Assembly: GCA_038363925.1 (NCBI GenBank) | Contig: JAQQWL010000006.1 | Span: 2,522,501 to 2,586,500 of the forward strand | Source: Apiospora phragmitis | Taxonomy: Eukaryota; Ascomycota; Sordariomycetes; Amphisphaeriales; Apiosporaceae | Direction: 5' to 3' | Length of the DNA: 64,000 nucleotides | Shown: piece after piece, positions 22,986-34,476 of the stretch | Position numbering within the stretch: position 1 is the stretch's first letter | Layout of the letters: each line of letters begins with the position of its first letter | The notes under the pieces: generated by a model | Told to the model about the DNA's origin: nothing | Database searches by the model: none | What the model saw: the letters and a program-made list of their open reading frames with translations, nothing else | Made by a program: the position numbers and the translations under genes

Positions 22986-23193
22986 TGTTGGAACAGCTAG
23001 AACTAAAGCTGTTCATACTACTCCAAAAGGGGTGCTACGTGCCTACGCGCACGAACCCCTTTTCTGTTTCATCAAGAGGGGTGTACGATGCCCCTCGCAG
23101 CTCGTACTGAAGATAGACATGAACAACAGAATATAACGATATAACCCCGATCGAACCCGGAACCAGTACGTACGTACGAAAGCCCATTTAACA
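22986..23193 (+). mobile_element. solo LTR of the same retrotransposon family, not RIP-mutated
   Basis: A 208-bp unit beginning TGTTGGAACAG and ending CCCATTTAACA, flanked by perfect 5-bp duplications AGACA (22981-22985 and 23194-23198). Its start matches the reverse complement of the neighbouring LTR (TATTGGAACAG) with TG in place of TA, and it shares further blocks (ACTCCAAAAG, GTACGTACG, GAAAGC). It is therefore in the opposite orientation to the full element and has escaped RIP. An internal inverted repeat AAAAGGGGT/ACCCCTTTT (about 23,023-23,064) can form a hairpin. Solo LTRs arise by LTR-LTR recombination. Confidence 0.82.
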
Positions 23194-23198
23194 AGACA

Positions 23199-23775
23199 GT
23201 CTCTTATGGTCTTCCAAGTCTATGTCTCATGAGCAATGCAACGTCCTGCAAGTAATGAATCATGGACGGTTGGCAAAGCACCCCCCTTGCCTAAGTTCTT
23301 ATTCAATATCGACTGCCCTTGAATACAGGTCGGTTGATCAAAGTATATTACCCTTGAAATATAAACAGATTTTGATACCCATCTACTCGGCATCTCAACT
23401 AATCGGCTAGAGGGACATATCGGTTAGATCAGGGATCACACACAGTGTTGTACGGCTTGTGGAGCCGCATATGCAACCTGCAATATGTACCTGCCTATCA
23501 CAGCTAACCTATCACGTCGTAGGCGGCTATTGCACGCGCCCAACCCCAACGTCTCCATAGCGGCGCTTAAATGAAGTAAAAGGGGCCATGTTAGCAACCG
23601 TTGTTCTACGCCATTACCAAACTATTCCACCTTCAGTCACCCCGTTGCGAGTAACTTCGTCACATACAACCTGAGCCCCTATCACGATCCAGATTGGAGC
23701 CTCGTCGGAACCATTTTTACGTAAACGGAACTTCTTGGGTCTTATATTGCAAACACTATAGACATTAATGTCGTG
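23199..23775. other. intergenic region upstream of HET gene
   Basis: About 0.58 kb of normal composition. No supported gene. It presumably holds the HET gene promoter. Confidence 0.5.
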
Positions 23776-25910
23776 ATGTCCGACACGGCTCTTACCTTAT
23801 GGCACGACCGCGAGCCGATACTTCTCAGTGGCCTTTGTCGATATTGCACCTCTACGTTTGCCTTTGGATATACGACGTGGCTTTCATATGAAGTTCCGTG
23901 GAACCGTTCAGTTCGTTACCCGGAGCTTACCGAGCTACTGGATTCCGGCTGTCCGGCTTGTGAGGTGCTCAGTCACGGCATACGTTGGCACTTGGCGCTG
24001 CGCAAAGGTCGGGTAGACTACTTACCAGACATGGGGTCGTGCAAGGGCGAGATCCTTATTGAGTCAATGATCATCCAAATGGATAGCCGGCGGGATCTGC
24101 GGCTGCCGGCCAATGAGAATGGACCGTATCAGTGCGACTTGGTGGTCAAGTATGGTGATTACAAAAAGAAAGGATTCACAGCACCATTCAGAATATACGG
24201 TAGTCCCAGTAAGCTTGTGCTGAACCACCACAGCCTCACGCTCAACCAAAGGCTGAGTCGATGTTTTGGAAGCTGATCACATTATAAGACAGCCACATGG
24301 TGTCGGGAAGAATCAGAGGGCGGATACCCACCATCAACTGCTTGAGCTCATCAAATAAGATGGCAATGAAGGCCTATCTGGAGGACTGTTCGAATCACCA
24401 CGTCTTATGCCAATCAAAACATGACAGGATACTTCCCAGCCGACTGCTTGACGTTGACACGGGATGCAAAAGGGTGAGATTGGTTGAAACAGGCGATTTG
24501 CCAGCCGAGACGGCTTACGCAGCGTTGAGCCACGTCTGGGGAAACCCACAGACCACTGCCCCTTTTCTGGTCACAACCCAGGAAACAGTCTCACTGGATA
24601 GGGGCTTCATTAAGTTTGAAGCCCTTCCGCAATCTTTTCAGGATGCTGTCGAAGCCACTCGTGCGCTGGATCTCCGCTATGTCTGGATCGACTCGCTCTG
24701 CATCATTCAGGACAGCTCCGACGACTGGCACAAAGAGTCGCCGAGGATGGCTAAAATATACTCCAATGCATATGCCACCATCGTTGCAACGAGTGCAACC
24801 TCGGCACACGACGGATTCCTGAAGAGGCCAGCACCCAATGGCCTGCCAGCCAGGATACCGTATTGCATACCTACCGAAAGCTCGATCGAGGCCGGCCATT
24901 GCTTTCTACAGGTCAAAACCTCCCCTTCCTTATATCATGAGCCTACTATGGACCTGGAACAGGCGCACTGGAGCAGCCGGGGATGGACATTCCAAGAACG
25001 AATTCTGTCGCGGAGGTTGGTCCATTTTACGAAAGACCTGATCTTCATCGAATGCTGGAGCGGGGATTGGTCAGAAGACAATCGCCTGCCAGGAAACTTT
25101 TACAACCGAATGCCCTGGCTTGGAGGGAAAATGCGGTATTCTGAAGACCCGATGGATGTGCTGAGCTCATGGTACTCGATCGTGGAGTCCTATACCCTCC
25201 GGTTCTTGACCAAGGAGCAGGATAAGCTACATGCCCTGGCTGGCGTAATGGAACGGGTTTCAGAGGCCACGGGTTTTACCAATGTCTCCGGGCTTTGGAA
25301 GGAAGACCTCGCAAATGGCCTTTCCTGGGTCGCGCAGAACTATGGGCTTCGGGGGCGACGGATGATAAGCCCCCAAGGGCCAACTTGGTCTTGGGCCTCA
25401 TGGGAAGGGCCAATTCACTTTAAGTCCAGGCCCAGTACCCCATTTTCAAAAACAGGGACGGTCTGCTTTGAAATACTACACATCGAACCTGTCCAGTCAC
25501 CGTTTATACCCGACTCCCGGTCAGGTCATCTTAGGGTGAAAGGACTACTTTTACCAATAAGCAAAGCTACCCTGGTTGCGGACAAGACGTTGGGGATTAG
25601 TCTCGATCTGGGAAACGATGGCTCTAGGTGTCTAGATGACAAGGCGATTTACGAATCAATTGGACGAGACATGATGGCATTTCCGCTCACACACCATATG
25701 ATAGATTGGCGAGGGTATTATGAGATCCTATTGCTAAAACCAGCCGGAACCACGATGCATTTCCGCAGGGTTGGGGTGTTGACGGCTCGCTCTCAGGGCA
25801 GATGGAGCAAAGACGCTGGCGATATAGAAGTAAACCAGGAGAGTTATCTCGGGGGGCTTCTGACTTTCCCACCGTCATCAAGCGATAGTATCGAGCTCAC
25901 GATCATCTAG
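23776..25910 (+). CDS. HET (heterokaryon incompatibility) domain protein
   Basis: Two exons, 23776-24208 and 24289-25910, separated by an 80-bp intron (GTAAGC...AAG) that joins IYGSP to NSHMVSGRIRGR in phase; 684 residues. ATG at 23776. The HET domain starts at YAALSHVWG (about residue 221) and continues through LRYVWIDSLCIIQDSSDDW, a MAKIYSNAYATIVA segment and WSSRGWTFQERILSRRLVHF, all typical and intact. Proteins with this domain can trigger incompatibility cell death when different fungal individuals fuse, but most family members are untested. The N-terminal 150 residues carry CxxC-type pairs (CRYC; CPAC) common to this architecture. It sits 0.6 kb from the transposon block, a usual setting for such variable genes. 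Confidence 0.9.
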
Positions 25911-26314
25911 ACGGAAGGGTACTTTTGGGCTTATGGGGCTACGAGTAATGAGAAGCACATATCCACATCTCTGTCACTGGCCCTGTGCTGTCCTAGCTTC
26001 AGACCAGTCAGTTTTAGCTTTCGTTCTACTTTGTTAGCAACCTGCCGCTGGCGATAAGAACATAATCCCACTACTGTCCGACCCGCTTACCGCCGAGATA
26101 GAATCTAGTCGACTATTCTCGAAATCTCCCTAGTGTCCGGAGCGACCTCAGGATATTCCCCAGCACTTACATATTCACTTCTAAGAAAACCATTCGCTGC
26201 CAGCTCTTCATTCGAGGTATATAGCTATACTGAGCTCTACCATTGAACCACGAAGTCGGAAGAAGCTCAAGCAGTCATATCGTCTCCCCCCTCTCTTTCT
26301 GAAAAGATTGAAAA
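25911..26314. other. intergenic region with thioredoxin promoter
   Basis: About 400 bp. A C/T-rich stretch (tctcccccctctctttct, about 26,283-26,300) precedes the thioredoxin ATG, as in many fungal core promoters. No gene. Confidence 0.5.
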
Positions 26315-26701
26315 ATGAGCCAAGGGAAACCTGTCCCCATCCAGTCGCTGGCCGAGCTCAACGAGCTCTTCAAAAGCACCACCTACGTCGCCATTGACTT
26401 CTACGCGGACTGGTGCGGCCCCTGCAAGGCCATTGCGCCGCCCCTCGAAAGGTTGGCAGAAAAGCACAGCTTGCCCGGGCTCTTTGCGGTTGCGAAGGTG
26501 AACGTGGACCACGCCAGGGATGTCGCAAGACATTACAACATAAGCGCCATGCCTACGTTTCTATTCTTCAAGGAAGGCCGCCAGGTGGGCGTGCACGGGA
26601 GCCCTTATATCCAAGGTGCAAACTTGCCCGCACTGGAAGCGGCAGTGGAGAAGCTGGGCAAATTGGCTGCGCAGAAGCAAATGCAAGCTGCGAGTTTGTG
26701 A
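26315..26701 (+). CDS. thioredoxin
   Basis: Single-exon protein of 128 residues with ATG at 26315. The redox-active WCGPCK motif (about residues 33-38) follows the beta strand YVAIDFYADW. The cis-proline segment SAMPTFLFFKEGRQV and the VNVDHARDVARHYNI stretch are as expected. Length is slightly above the usual 105-110 because of a short N-terminal part and a Lys/Gln/Ala-rich tail. No signal or targeting peptide is seen, so cytosol or nucleus is likely. It would reduce protein disulfides using thioredoxin reductase. Confidence 0.93.
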   Translation: MSQGKPVPIQSLAELNELFKSTTYVAIDFYADWCGPCKAIAPPLERLAEKHSLPGLFAVAKVNVDHARDVARHYNISAMPTFLFFKEGRQVGVHGSPYIQGANLPALEAAVEKLGKLAAQKQMQAASL

Positions 26702-27129
26702 GATGTCCCTGCTGGACTTATGGGATAGTGAGCACGAGAGAGCTGGATGGAAATTTCGAACTCTATGCGTGTGGAGAAGTGGATAGAAGGCATCGGGACG
26801 GCGTTTAAAGACTCTATAGGTTGGACAATTGACTGCAGTAATGGAAATATACCAATCCCGTTACATGATTACGACGAGCAAACAACTTCTCTGCTGACGA
26901 CAGAATGTGGAAGAAGTGTTGAATTGCATCAATTACTTTTGAATATTGGTACTTGATGCCTCCTCTCCTGCATGTATTCCTATAGTACCTAATGAAACGA
27001 AGTATTAACGACAGGGAATCCTAAACATTGCAGCCTTTTCTTGCTGCTGGCTTGCAAAACAGATATGCCGCTGAACAAAAAGGAAAAGAAGCTACACCGT
27101 AGCCGATTCTTATTGATGCCGGGAGGGCA
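26702..27129. other. convergent 3' intergenic region
   Basis: About 430 bp between the thioredoxin and WHI2-like stops. No supported gene. Confidence 0.5.
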
Positions 27130-28992
27130 TCAGCGCAGACCAATAACACTCATCTCGAGGGTCCACACTCGTCGAATCCACACCTTAAGAGGTCCGTCGA
27201 CGCCCTCGACATCCTCCAGGTCAACGCCTTCCCACCAACACCGCCTTGCAGGCTTGCGCCAGAAGAGAAGAAGCTTTTGGGCCATGCCGACGGCGTTATT
27301 GCCCATATCGTTGCCGCGGATGTCGCTACGTAATCTGGCAAGAGCGAGACTGCACACAACCGCCTTGTTGGGTTCCCCTGCACGATGACCCCATCGATCG
27401 TCGTGGTTGAAGCCACTGTAACCTGTTAGTAAAGACCGAGGTAATCGAGGACCAGATCATCAGAATCAGCAGTCTTTTACTCACCCAGCAGTAAGCATTT
27501 CAATGAGATGCGCCTCTGTGGTACCGGGCTCGTCACTTCGCTTGAGACCAGAGAAAATGCCATCTTGCCTCAGCAGAGCTCGCGCAGCAGCTCTCTTGAC
27601 TTCAATCATTTCCGCCTGGTTAATTTCGGCCCGGGGAGGAATGGCGTAGAAGTCGAGGTCCTCGCGCAACACAATAATACCAGCACGTTTGCTTCCGTCG
27701 TCTCTTGACCCTCCAAGGGAATCAATAGGGACGACACCACCATCAGGCGAAGCACTGGGAGATGATTCATTCGGGATTGATTGAGCAACATTGCGGAAGA
27801 AGTCTAGCATATATTGGAGGGATGCAGGGTCATACTGAGATGGGAGGTTAGTGAAATGTACGTCGATATTTGATAGAAGATTGCGTGTTGTAGATGAACG
27901 CGGCAGGCTCGCATTGGTCGGACTCGTGACCAAGCGGGAGGGGGAAGTACATGGGGTGAGTGTAGCAGTTGCTTGAGTGATAGGAAGATCTTTCTGGGTA
28001 CTAACATCGACTTGGACGGCGTCACCTTCGGCGAAGCCCCCCATGTGTCCTTCAGGGAAGAGACCATTGGGGAAAAGAGACAGAAGGACAAACTCGGGGA
28101 GCGTTAGCAGTTCATCCCTTGACAGGACAAAGCGGGTGCCCCTGGATTTTCAAGTCAGTCAACTATAACGCAGCCAGAACCAAGGAGATACTAACCGCAA
28201 GTCCATCGTGATTGTCTCATCAGCGCCGACATCTGTACCGAGTATTAGCAGGGATATCGGAACGAGCCATTCACAACTGTCATACCTCCGATAGTGTTGA
28301 TCGGCGGACCGCCCTGTTGGACTTGAGTAATAATACTCGACGCACCACCGGCGGCAGCCATTAGATATGTGAATGAAAGAAGCGGGCTATAGCCTTCTGT
28401 ATAAGCAGGTGGTGGCTCGTTTGGATCGTCGCTCTTCTGGCCCGACGACTCTGCTTTGTTGTCTGGTGGGAGCGACCTTTTGGTCTCGGCAACTACGTCT
28501 TGATAGGCAGTAGATGCTTGAGCAGCGGATGCAAGGGCGTGCGGGGGTACAGAAGAACTGGTGGCGCGAGGAGCGTATGCGGGTGCCGCAGCGGAAGCCG
28601 AATGGGCAGTTGAAGGTGCAGGAGACTTCTCGGTCGACGGTAGCGACTCGAAGTGGTCGTCGGCTAGATCTTCGGCCGATGCGTACTCGTAGAGATCGAA
28701 GAACGGCGGCGGTGCGGGCCGTGTATGCGGGATAGAGAACGAAGTCGAGCCGGACGCCTCTGATGCTGGGTACGGGTAGCGTGGAGGAGGCGAGCGTCCA
28801 CGGTTGGGGTCGAGGTCTTGAATATCGTTGGCTTCTTCGACTTCTTGTCGGTTGGTATTATCTCTGTTCCCGGCTGGGGGATGGACAGCTATGATCCCGG
28901 TGGACACGGCCTGCCCGTTGGTATCTTCCTGCAAGTCTGACAATTTGGCGGCTGGAGACGAGCTTTCGTCGAGCGACGCGGTGGTGGTGTAG
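27130..28992 (-). CDS. WHI2: WHI2-like stress-response regulator (BTB/POZ-like fold)
   Basis: Four visible exons on the minus strand: 28992-28286, 28232-28196 (37 bp), 28141-27485 and 27415-27130, with introns of 53, 54 and 69 bp (GTATGA/CAG, GTTAGT/CAG, GTGAGT/CAG). Joined reading: a Ser/Pro-rich disordered N-terminus, then GTRFVLSRDELLTLPEFVLL with LFPNGLFPEG and the YDPASLQYMLDFFRNVAQSIP block (BTB/T1-like), and the C-terminal block KPARRCWWEGVDLE to RRVWTLEMSVIGLR, which is very conserved in filamentous ascomycetes. Yeast Whi2 activates the Psr1/Psr2 phosphatases and dampens growth signalling in stress; the same role here is inference. No in-frame ATG precedes the first visible exon, which seems to start at an acceptor (CCAG) near 28,993, so a short 5' exon is missing. 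Confidence 0.82.
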
Positions 28993-29796
28993 CTGGATTG
29001 GTGAATACGTGAAGGTAGACCGACTCAATCAACGCTAGGGCGCGAAGTAGATTGCATGAAGAGCGGACGCAAGACTGGTAGAAGCTACTGCTGATGAAGT
29101 AGTTGAAGAGCCCGCGGGAAGCACCAGAGGTCTCGGTGGTCAATTGAAGCAGAGATGATGTATGATCCTATGCGATCATGAAGTTTGCGACTGCAAGTAG
29201 ATTGACAGGAGGCTCTCCTTCCCAAGTTGGACCCCCAGTCGAAGGAAGTTGCGGTTGCCCAGGTAAGGTTATTTCCCGACCGTCGAGTCAACAGCAAACA
29301 AGTACCGTTTCTAGGGAAATTGGCCGTAGAGGTACCTGCTTAATCCTGGCTCTTTGGAAGGTGCTATTGAAACGCTTGGGCCTTCCGCCAAATGTCACTG
29401 GCCGCCTAACCGCCTGCCCGTGATTGCCCCAAGTCCACTCACTCAATCACGGGAGTTTCAGGGGCATGTTTGTCACATTGATAATTGAGAGACGAAGACT
29501 CAAGGTAAGCGAATACCAAGACGCTTCGCTTTATATCAAATACCTATGTTTACTCTGGATACGTGATATCAACGGTCTCAATACTGTGGTTTTCTATCTT
29601 CTACCACCTCAGTCACTTATTAGCTTAATTACTCAGTGAACGAGTTCCCAAAATCTCCATATGTTAATAGCAGGCCTGTTCGGTCCTCACGCATAAGATT
29701 AGGTACATGACTTGGACTGGCGATGGTTCTACTGCCAGCAAGCAGGAATACTCGTTTAAATTTGTTCCGTCATGTTCAAATGGTTGTCATATGCCC
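28993..29796. other. intergenic region / unplaced 5' end of WHI2-like gene
   Basis: About 0.8 kb. It must contain the first exon and promoter of the WHI2-like gene, but I could not find an ATG with a fitting donor. The two in-sequence minus-strand ATGs (near 29,054 and 29,178) hit stops before a usable donor. No other gene. Confidence 0.4.
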
Positions 29797-30644
29797 CTAT
29801 ACCAACAAAGCTATGCTAGAGACGACTGATACCGCCATCATCCACGACAGGCCACCGGCCAGCCTGCTCGCTGCCAAACCCGCTGCGCTGGACTGATTAC
29901 AGACACCAGCGGCCGTATAACTGTACTCCGAGCTGTTCACAAGCGTAACGTATGCACACTGCATTCACTAATTAGTCCACCATAAGATACAGGGGTGGGC
30001 ATCACCAGCCACTCAGCCAGGGGGCGCCATCCTAGCTTCAGCGCAGCAGCAGGACCCAACTTACCTGATCAACCCTCTCGTAATCGACGAATCTTCCGGT
30101 GATATCTTCAAAAAGCAGTGCGAACGTAACGTTCAACCCAATGATCTCCTCCTCGCTCGTGACGTTGCGCCCGTCCTCATACATGATCCTCTCGACCAAG
30201 TCGACGGGCTCCGTGCAGTTGGGCGCCGTGCGGAAGTCCTGCATGCGGAAGCGCTCGAAGTTGTGCTTCTTGCGGAAGCCGCCGTCGGCCCCAGAGGTGG
30301 CCGAGGTAGAAGAAGACGGAGAAGTAGTGGTCCGAGAACTCGCCCGTCGAGTTGACCATGTCGAACTGCAGGTGGCCGCCGCGCACGGGGAACGGGATAC
30401 GCGAGACGTTCGCCGGCACCGGGTAGTTCAGGCACGAGCCCAGGCTGTTGGTGTAGCCGTCCCGCGCCTTGCCCGCCTTCATGAGGTAGTCCTCGCGCTG
30501 CGGCCGCGGCCAGCCCAGCTCCACGTACGCCGGGATCGTCCAGGCGGCGGCCGGGCGGGCTGCCGAGAAGAGGACGAGGAGGATAGCTGCTTGCAGTATG
30601 GCGACTATGGGCGGCCAAGCCCACCGAGTAGTGCCGCTCACCAT
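29797..30644 (-). CDS. secreted, probably GPI-anchored protein of unknown function, one apparent frameshift
   Basis: Exon 1 is 30644-30065 and exon 2 29958-29797, with an intron GTAAGT...CAG (106 bp), about 246 residues. A long signal peptide (WPPIVAILQAAILLVLFSAARPAAA) is followed by WTIPAYVELGWPRPQREDYL, CLNYPVPANVS and VNSTGEFSDHYFSVFFYLG. The reading then must change frame near 30,287-30,306 to continue with TSGADGGFRKKHNFERFRMQDF, NCTEPVDLVERIMYEDGRNVTSEEEIIG and, after splicing, CAYVTLVNSSEYSYTAAGVCN. The hydrophobic C-terminus (WMMAVSVVSSIALLV) fits a GPI signal. Several N-x-S/T sites are present. The exon is one base out of phase (580 bp), so one inserted base (or two lost) is the only defect. 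I do not recognise the family. Confidence 0.68.
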
Positions 30645-31173
30645 CTTGGAAAGTTGGCGGGACGATGGGCACACTGTTAGCTATGATGTTAAAACTGATA
30701 AGTGCCCTAGACGCCGTCCATGGGCGGACTTGATCTTTAGTACCCAAACTTGCCAAGCTGAGAAATTGCGCCTCGTCTAGTGTCAGGCGCCAGGGACTCA
30801 CATATCCACTTCATTCAATGCTTAGTAACGAGGTCTAAAGCATTGTCTAACACCAGTATTGCCTTTTAATGATTGTATTGTTTGTCGGCTTCTGTCTGCA
30901 GTCTATATCATGCAAGTTAGGCCCGGTTTGGAAATCGTGTGATCCAATAAAGGTGAAGATGGTGGTCAGGTCAACTACAACACTCGCATAGTTGGGGATC
31001 AATCCAGATAGCTATATCTAGGCGCAAAGGGTATATCGCATAATGGCGCCTAAATCACCAGATCTAGTCTAATAGCCTCGCAGACCAACCTGGTAAACAG
31101 GCTATATAGTACACTGTATAATACATGTGATAGACACATACGATGTCCTCCTCTAGTTTGGATCGCTACCTAC
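30645..31173. other. intergenic region
   Basis: About 0.53 kb between two minus-strand genes. No supported gene or repeat. Confidence 0.5.
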
Positions 31174-32152
31174 CTAACCTTCCGTCTTTCTGACCGCGAA
31201 GAAGTAGTTGCCCACCTTCTCGCTCCCCCGCACCTCCCGCCATCCCACGCCCGGTATGTAGATGACGCCCATGCACCGGGGCTCGGCCCACTGGCCGGAC
31301 CGCCCAGCCATGAAATGGCCGCGGAGCTCCGCCTCGTTGACGTACTTTTGCCAGTCGTGCGTGCCGCGCGGCACGATCCGCAGCACGTCCTCGGCCATGA
31401 GGTTCGTCGTGAACCAGCTGAGCCATGTGCGTGCGATGGTGCTCATGACGAGCCAGCCGCCAGGCTTGACGAAGGGCGCGCACTGGTCCAGGAACTGCGC
31501 CGGGTTCGACACGTGCTCGAGCACCTCAAACACCGAGACCACGTCGTACTGGGGCTGTTCTTGCTGCTGCTGCTGCTGTTGGCCGAGGGTCGCGGTCAGC
31601 CGTTCGATTGGCGTGTTGAGGTACTGCAGCTTGTTGCGCAGAGACGGGTCCCGTCGCGCGTGGCCCCGCGCTATGTTCAGTACCTCGGGCGACGGGTCGA
31701 TGGCCGTCACGAACTTGGTGCCCGGCAGCCGCGCCGCCGACTCGGCGAAGATGCCGCCGCCGCAGCCAATGTCGAGGTAAGTGAGCCCCGTCGTGGCAGG
31801 AGCGTCGAGGACCGAGTTGCGACACATGCGGATGAAGTCGTGCCGCAGGGGGTTCATGAGGTGGAGGATGCGCGAAGGCCCGTGGGGGTCCCACCACGAG
31901 GAGGCGAGGGCGTTGAAGTGGGAGACTTCATCGGGCGACACAGTGGTAAAGTTCGGATCGGACGACGATTGGTGGGTATTGTTGGCGGGGGGGGCCGGAG
32001 GCTATCGAGGAGAAGGATCGACACCAATTTCGGCTGGCCAAGTAGGGAGTTGTATACCGGCTGGTGACCAAACTTTCAGGGCGACGCCGAAGAGCAGGCG
32101 TCAGGCCGCGAAGCCGCCGAAGCAGAACGGCGGTGGACGGGCGCGCCACCAT
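31174..32152 (-). CDS. COQ3: ubiquinone biosynthesis O-methyltransferase, with a homopolymer frameshift
   Basis: The C-terminal 255 residues are a complete SAM-dependent methyltransferase: the SPDEVSHFNALASSWWDPHG entry typical of UbiG/Coq3, LDIGCGGGIFAESAARL (SAM motif I), VSVFEVLEHVSNP and VKPGGWLVMSTI. The N-terminus (MVARPSTAVLLRRLRGL...SFSSIASGPP) is Arg/Ser-rich without acids, a mitochondrial targeting peptide, but lies in another frame. The two frames meet at a run of eight G (31987-31994 on the + strand). With seven, the reading is continuous (325 residues), joining SIASGPP to NNTHQSSSDPNFTT. Coq3 performs both O-methylations of coenzyme Q synthesis at the inner mitochondrial membrane. 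I think the extra base is a sequencing error, since this enzyme is needed for respiration. Confidence 0.88.
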
Positions 32153-32859
32153 TGTGTATACTTGAGGGAAAACTCTTATGTTGCCTCTATCCTACCCCGC
32201 AGCCTTTTCGCGGGCCCTACGGGCTCGGACAATAGTATAATTACGGTGTTCCGTACGGTTCGGGATCTCGTAACATGGATTTGAGGTCGTATTCGGCGTT
32301 TCGATCGAGGAGCTCGGTGTATCGGCGATGCAAGAGCCGCCCGTAGCCCTCCGAGACGGGATTCTTCAATGTTTAGTCAGCCCGCTAAGCATTTGCATGT
32401 CAGCATGTGTCATGCAGTTCCAGGGAGAGCATAAGCAATGTTTTAGTGCACTGGCCAGCTGTAAGGGGTCCATTTCCAGCACAGTACCCCGCCAATGTCT
32501 TTTGTGACTTGGCTGTTAGACTTGGGGAATGCAGGAAAAGTTCTAGAACTCAATTCGATACATAATAGTCTCCTGGATTAGACAAGTTCAGTGCTGAGTC
32601 ATTGCTGAGAAGAACAATTAAGAAGATCTTCAAGACAGTGGGTTTCATCTGGTTCTCAGCTGGATGTTTTTGGATATCTAAATACGTCTGCGCCGGAGTT
32701 GCTGCAGTCACTGGACATCGTCTGTCGCAATTGACATCTGACTCCGACTACCCCCTCCGTCCAGTATTTTTAGTTGTGCAGATCCGCCGTTGGCCGGAGT
32801 GTTCTTTGAACTCATTTCTAGGAAAATCATTGTATTCACCAAGCGAATTATCTTCAAAT
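32153..32859. other. divergent intergenic region (COQ3 / RIB3)
   Basis: About 0.7 kb containing both promoters. A short open frame from 32,602 carries a hydrophobic stretch (VGFIWFSAGCFWISKYVCAGVAAV) but no support as a gene. No riboswitch-like element is recognisable. Confidence 0.5.
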
Positions 32860-33620
32860 ATGCCGTCCGGAGAAATCGAAAAGAGTCAATTCGACTCTAT
32901 ACCTGACGCAATTGCTGCTTTCCGTATGTCCCCAGCTCCCTGTCTTCTCCCCAAGGATCCCTGGCTAAGTGCTGATCCGGCGCAGGCGATGGCGAGTTTA
33001 TAGTAGTCCTCGACGACCCGTCGCGCGAAAATGAAGGCGACCTCATTATAGCTGCGCAGTCCGTGACGACAGAACAAATGGCATTCATGATCCGCTATTC
33101 CTCGGGCTACGTTTGCGCGCCAATGCCGGGAAAGCTATGCGACGCCCTCGAGCTCCCCCAAATGGTTACCAACAACCAAGACTCGAAGGGCACTGCCTAC
33201 ACCTTGACCGTCGACGGAGCCGACGAGAGCATAACCACGGGAATCAGCGCTCACGACCGGGCCCTGACGTGCCGCACGCTGGCGGACGCGAAGGCCACCC
33301 CTGCGAGTTTCCGAAGGCCTGGCCACGTGCTTCCACTGAGAGCCCGCGAGGGCGGCGTCCGTGTTAGGAGAGGTCATACAGAGGCGGCCGTGGATTTCTG
33401 CAGGCTCGCTGGCGTCGGAAAGGTCGCGGCAATCTGCGAAATGGTCGAAGATGGAGAAGAGGTGCCCGGAAGAGCGATACGGCAGGCGCCGGGCATGATG
33501 AGGGCGGAGGGTTGCATCAAGTTCGCGAGGACTTGGGGTTTGAAGGTCTGTACGATTGAGGACCTGGTAAAACATATTGAGAAGACTGAGGGCAAATATG
33601 AGGTGAATGGCAGCTCATAG
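32860..33620 (+). CDS. RIB3: 3,4-dihydroxy-2-butanone 4-phosphate synthase
   Basis: Two exons, 32860-32923 and 32986-33620, with a 62-bp intron (GTATGT...CAG), 232 residues. The acid-rich active-site loop VVLDDPSRENEGDLI, GISAHDRALTCRTLADAKATP and RPGHVLPLRAREGGVRVRRGHTEAAVDF are all intact and match the family closely. The enzyme turns ribulose 5-phosphate into formate and the four-carbon unit used by lumazine synthase in riboflavin formation, in the cytosol. No GTP cyclohydrolase II domain is fused, as is usual in fungi. FMN1 lies 0.86 kb downstream on the same strand. Confidence 0.94.
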
Positions 33621-34476
33621 GCTGATCGGTCATTGGCTTGGGCATATGGCTCTGGCATACGTCGAAGTTCTTGCAGAGCAGCCAAACATATTTTGGAGTA
33701 AGGCACTCCAAGTCACGGCGCCTTGTCTGGAATAGACGATCCTATGCTGTACATCTCATGTCATCCTTTCCTACTTCCAAGAGAGAATCGCCACATGGCT
33801 AGAATTTTATGCATATCAGGATAGACAAAAGGAAGGCGATTCTGCGCGCGAGCTCTGAACAGATTTGGGTAGCATTTGTCGAACATATCAAAATATTATA
33901 CTACTATGCTCAAACAGGTCTTGAATGATTCACCGACGGGCCCAGGGACAACTACCTACCGATACTACTCGTCCGGCATGAACTTGACCTGGAGAGCATG
34001 CCCAGCGCTACAGCACCATGAAGAAGTTGGAATAGTAGTTGGCTTTGTATACCTATTCTACCACTTTGGCGGCCATAGTGAATGGCATAGACAAGCAAGA
34101 AGCGATAGTGAAACCCCGACCCACTGCGGGTAGTAGATGAACCGTATTGTCGCAAAAGCAAGACCCTCCAGGGGGAAGATAAGCATTGCCCCTCAATTCA
34201 ATCAATGTTGTCATTCTAGAACCCCCACTAAGCCACATGCGCCTCCGATACATACGGTTGGTGATATGATAAACTTCCTTGCTTACAAAGTCAAGCCGGC
34301 TAGAGGCATATTTCTCAGTATAATATAGATTTGCTTGCTTTTGCTATTTCCCACTCTCGCTAACCCAACGCCGAGCCGCTTACGCATACCCATAGCGAAC
34401 ACAAGCCAGTATAGAACTACCACCGACCACTAGATCACATCGACCACCCAAGCCCGTATTCAACCAGTCAGTTACC
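33621..34476. other. intergenic region RIB3-FMN1
   Basis: About 0.86 kb, no supported gene. It presumably holds the RIB3 3' UTR and FMN1 promoter. Confidence 0.5.
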
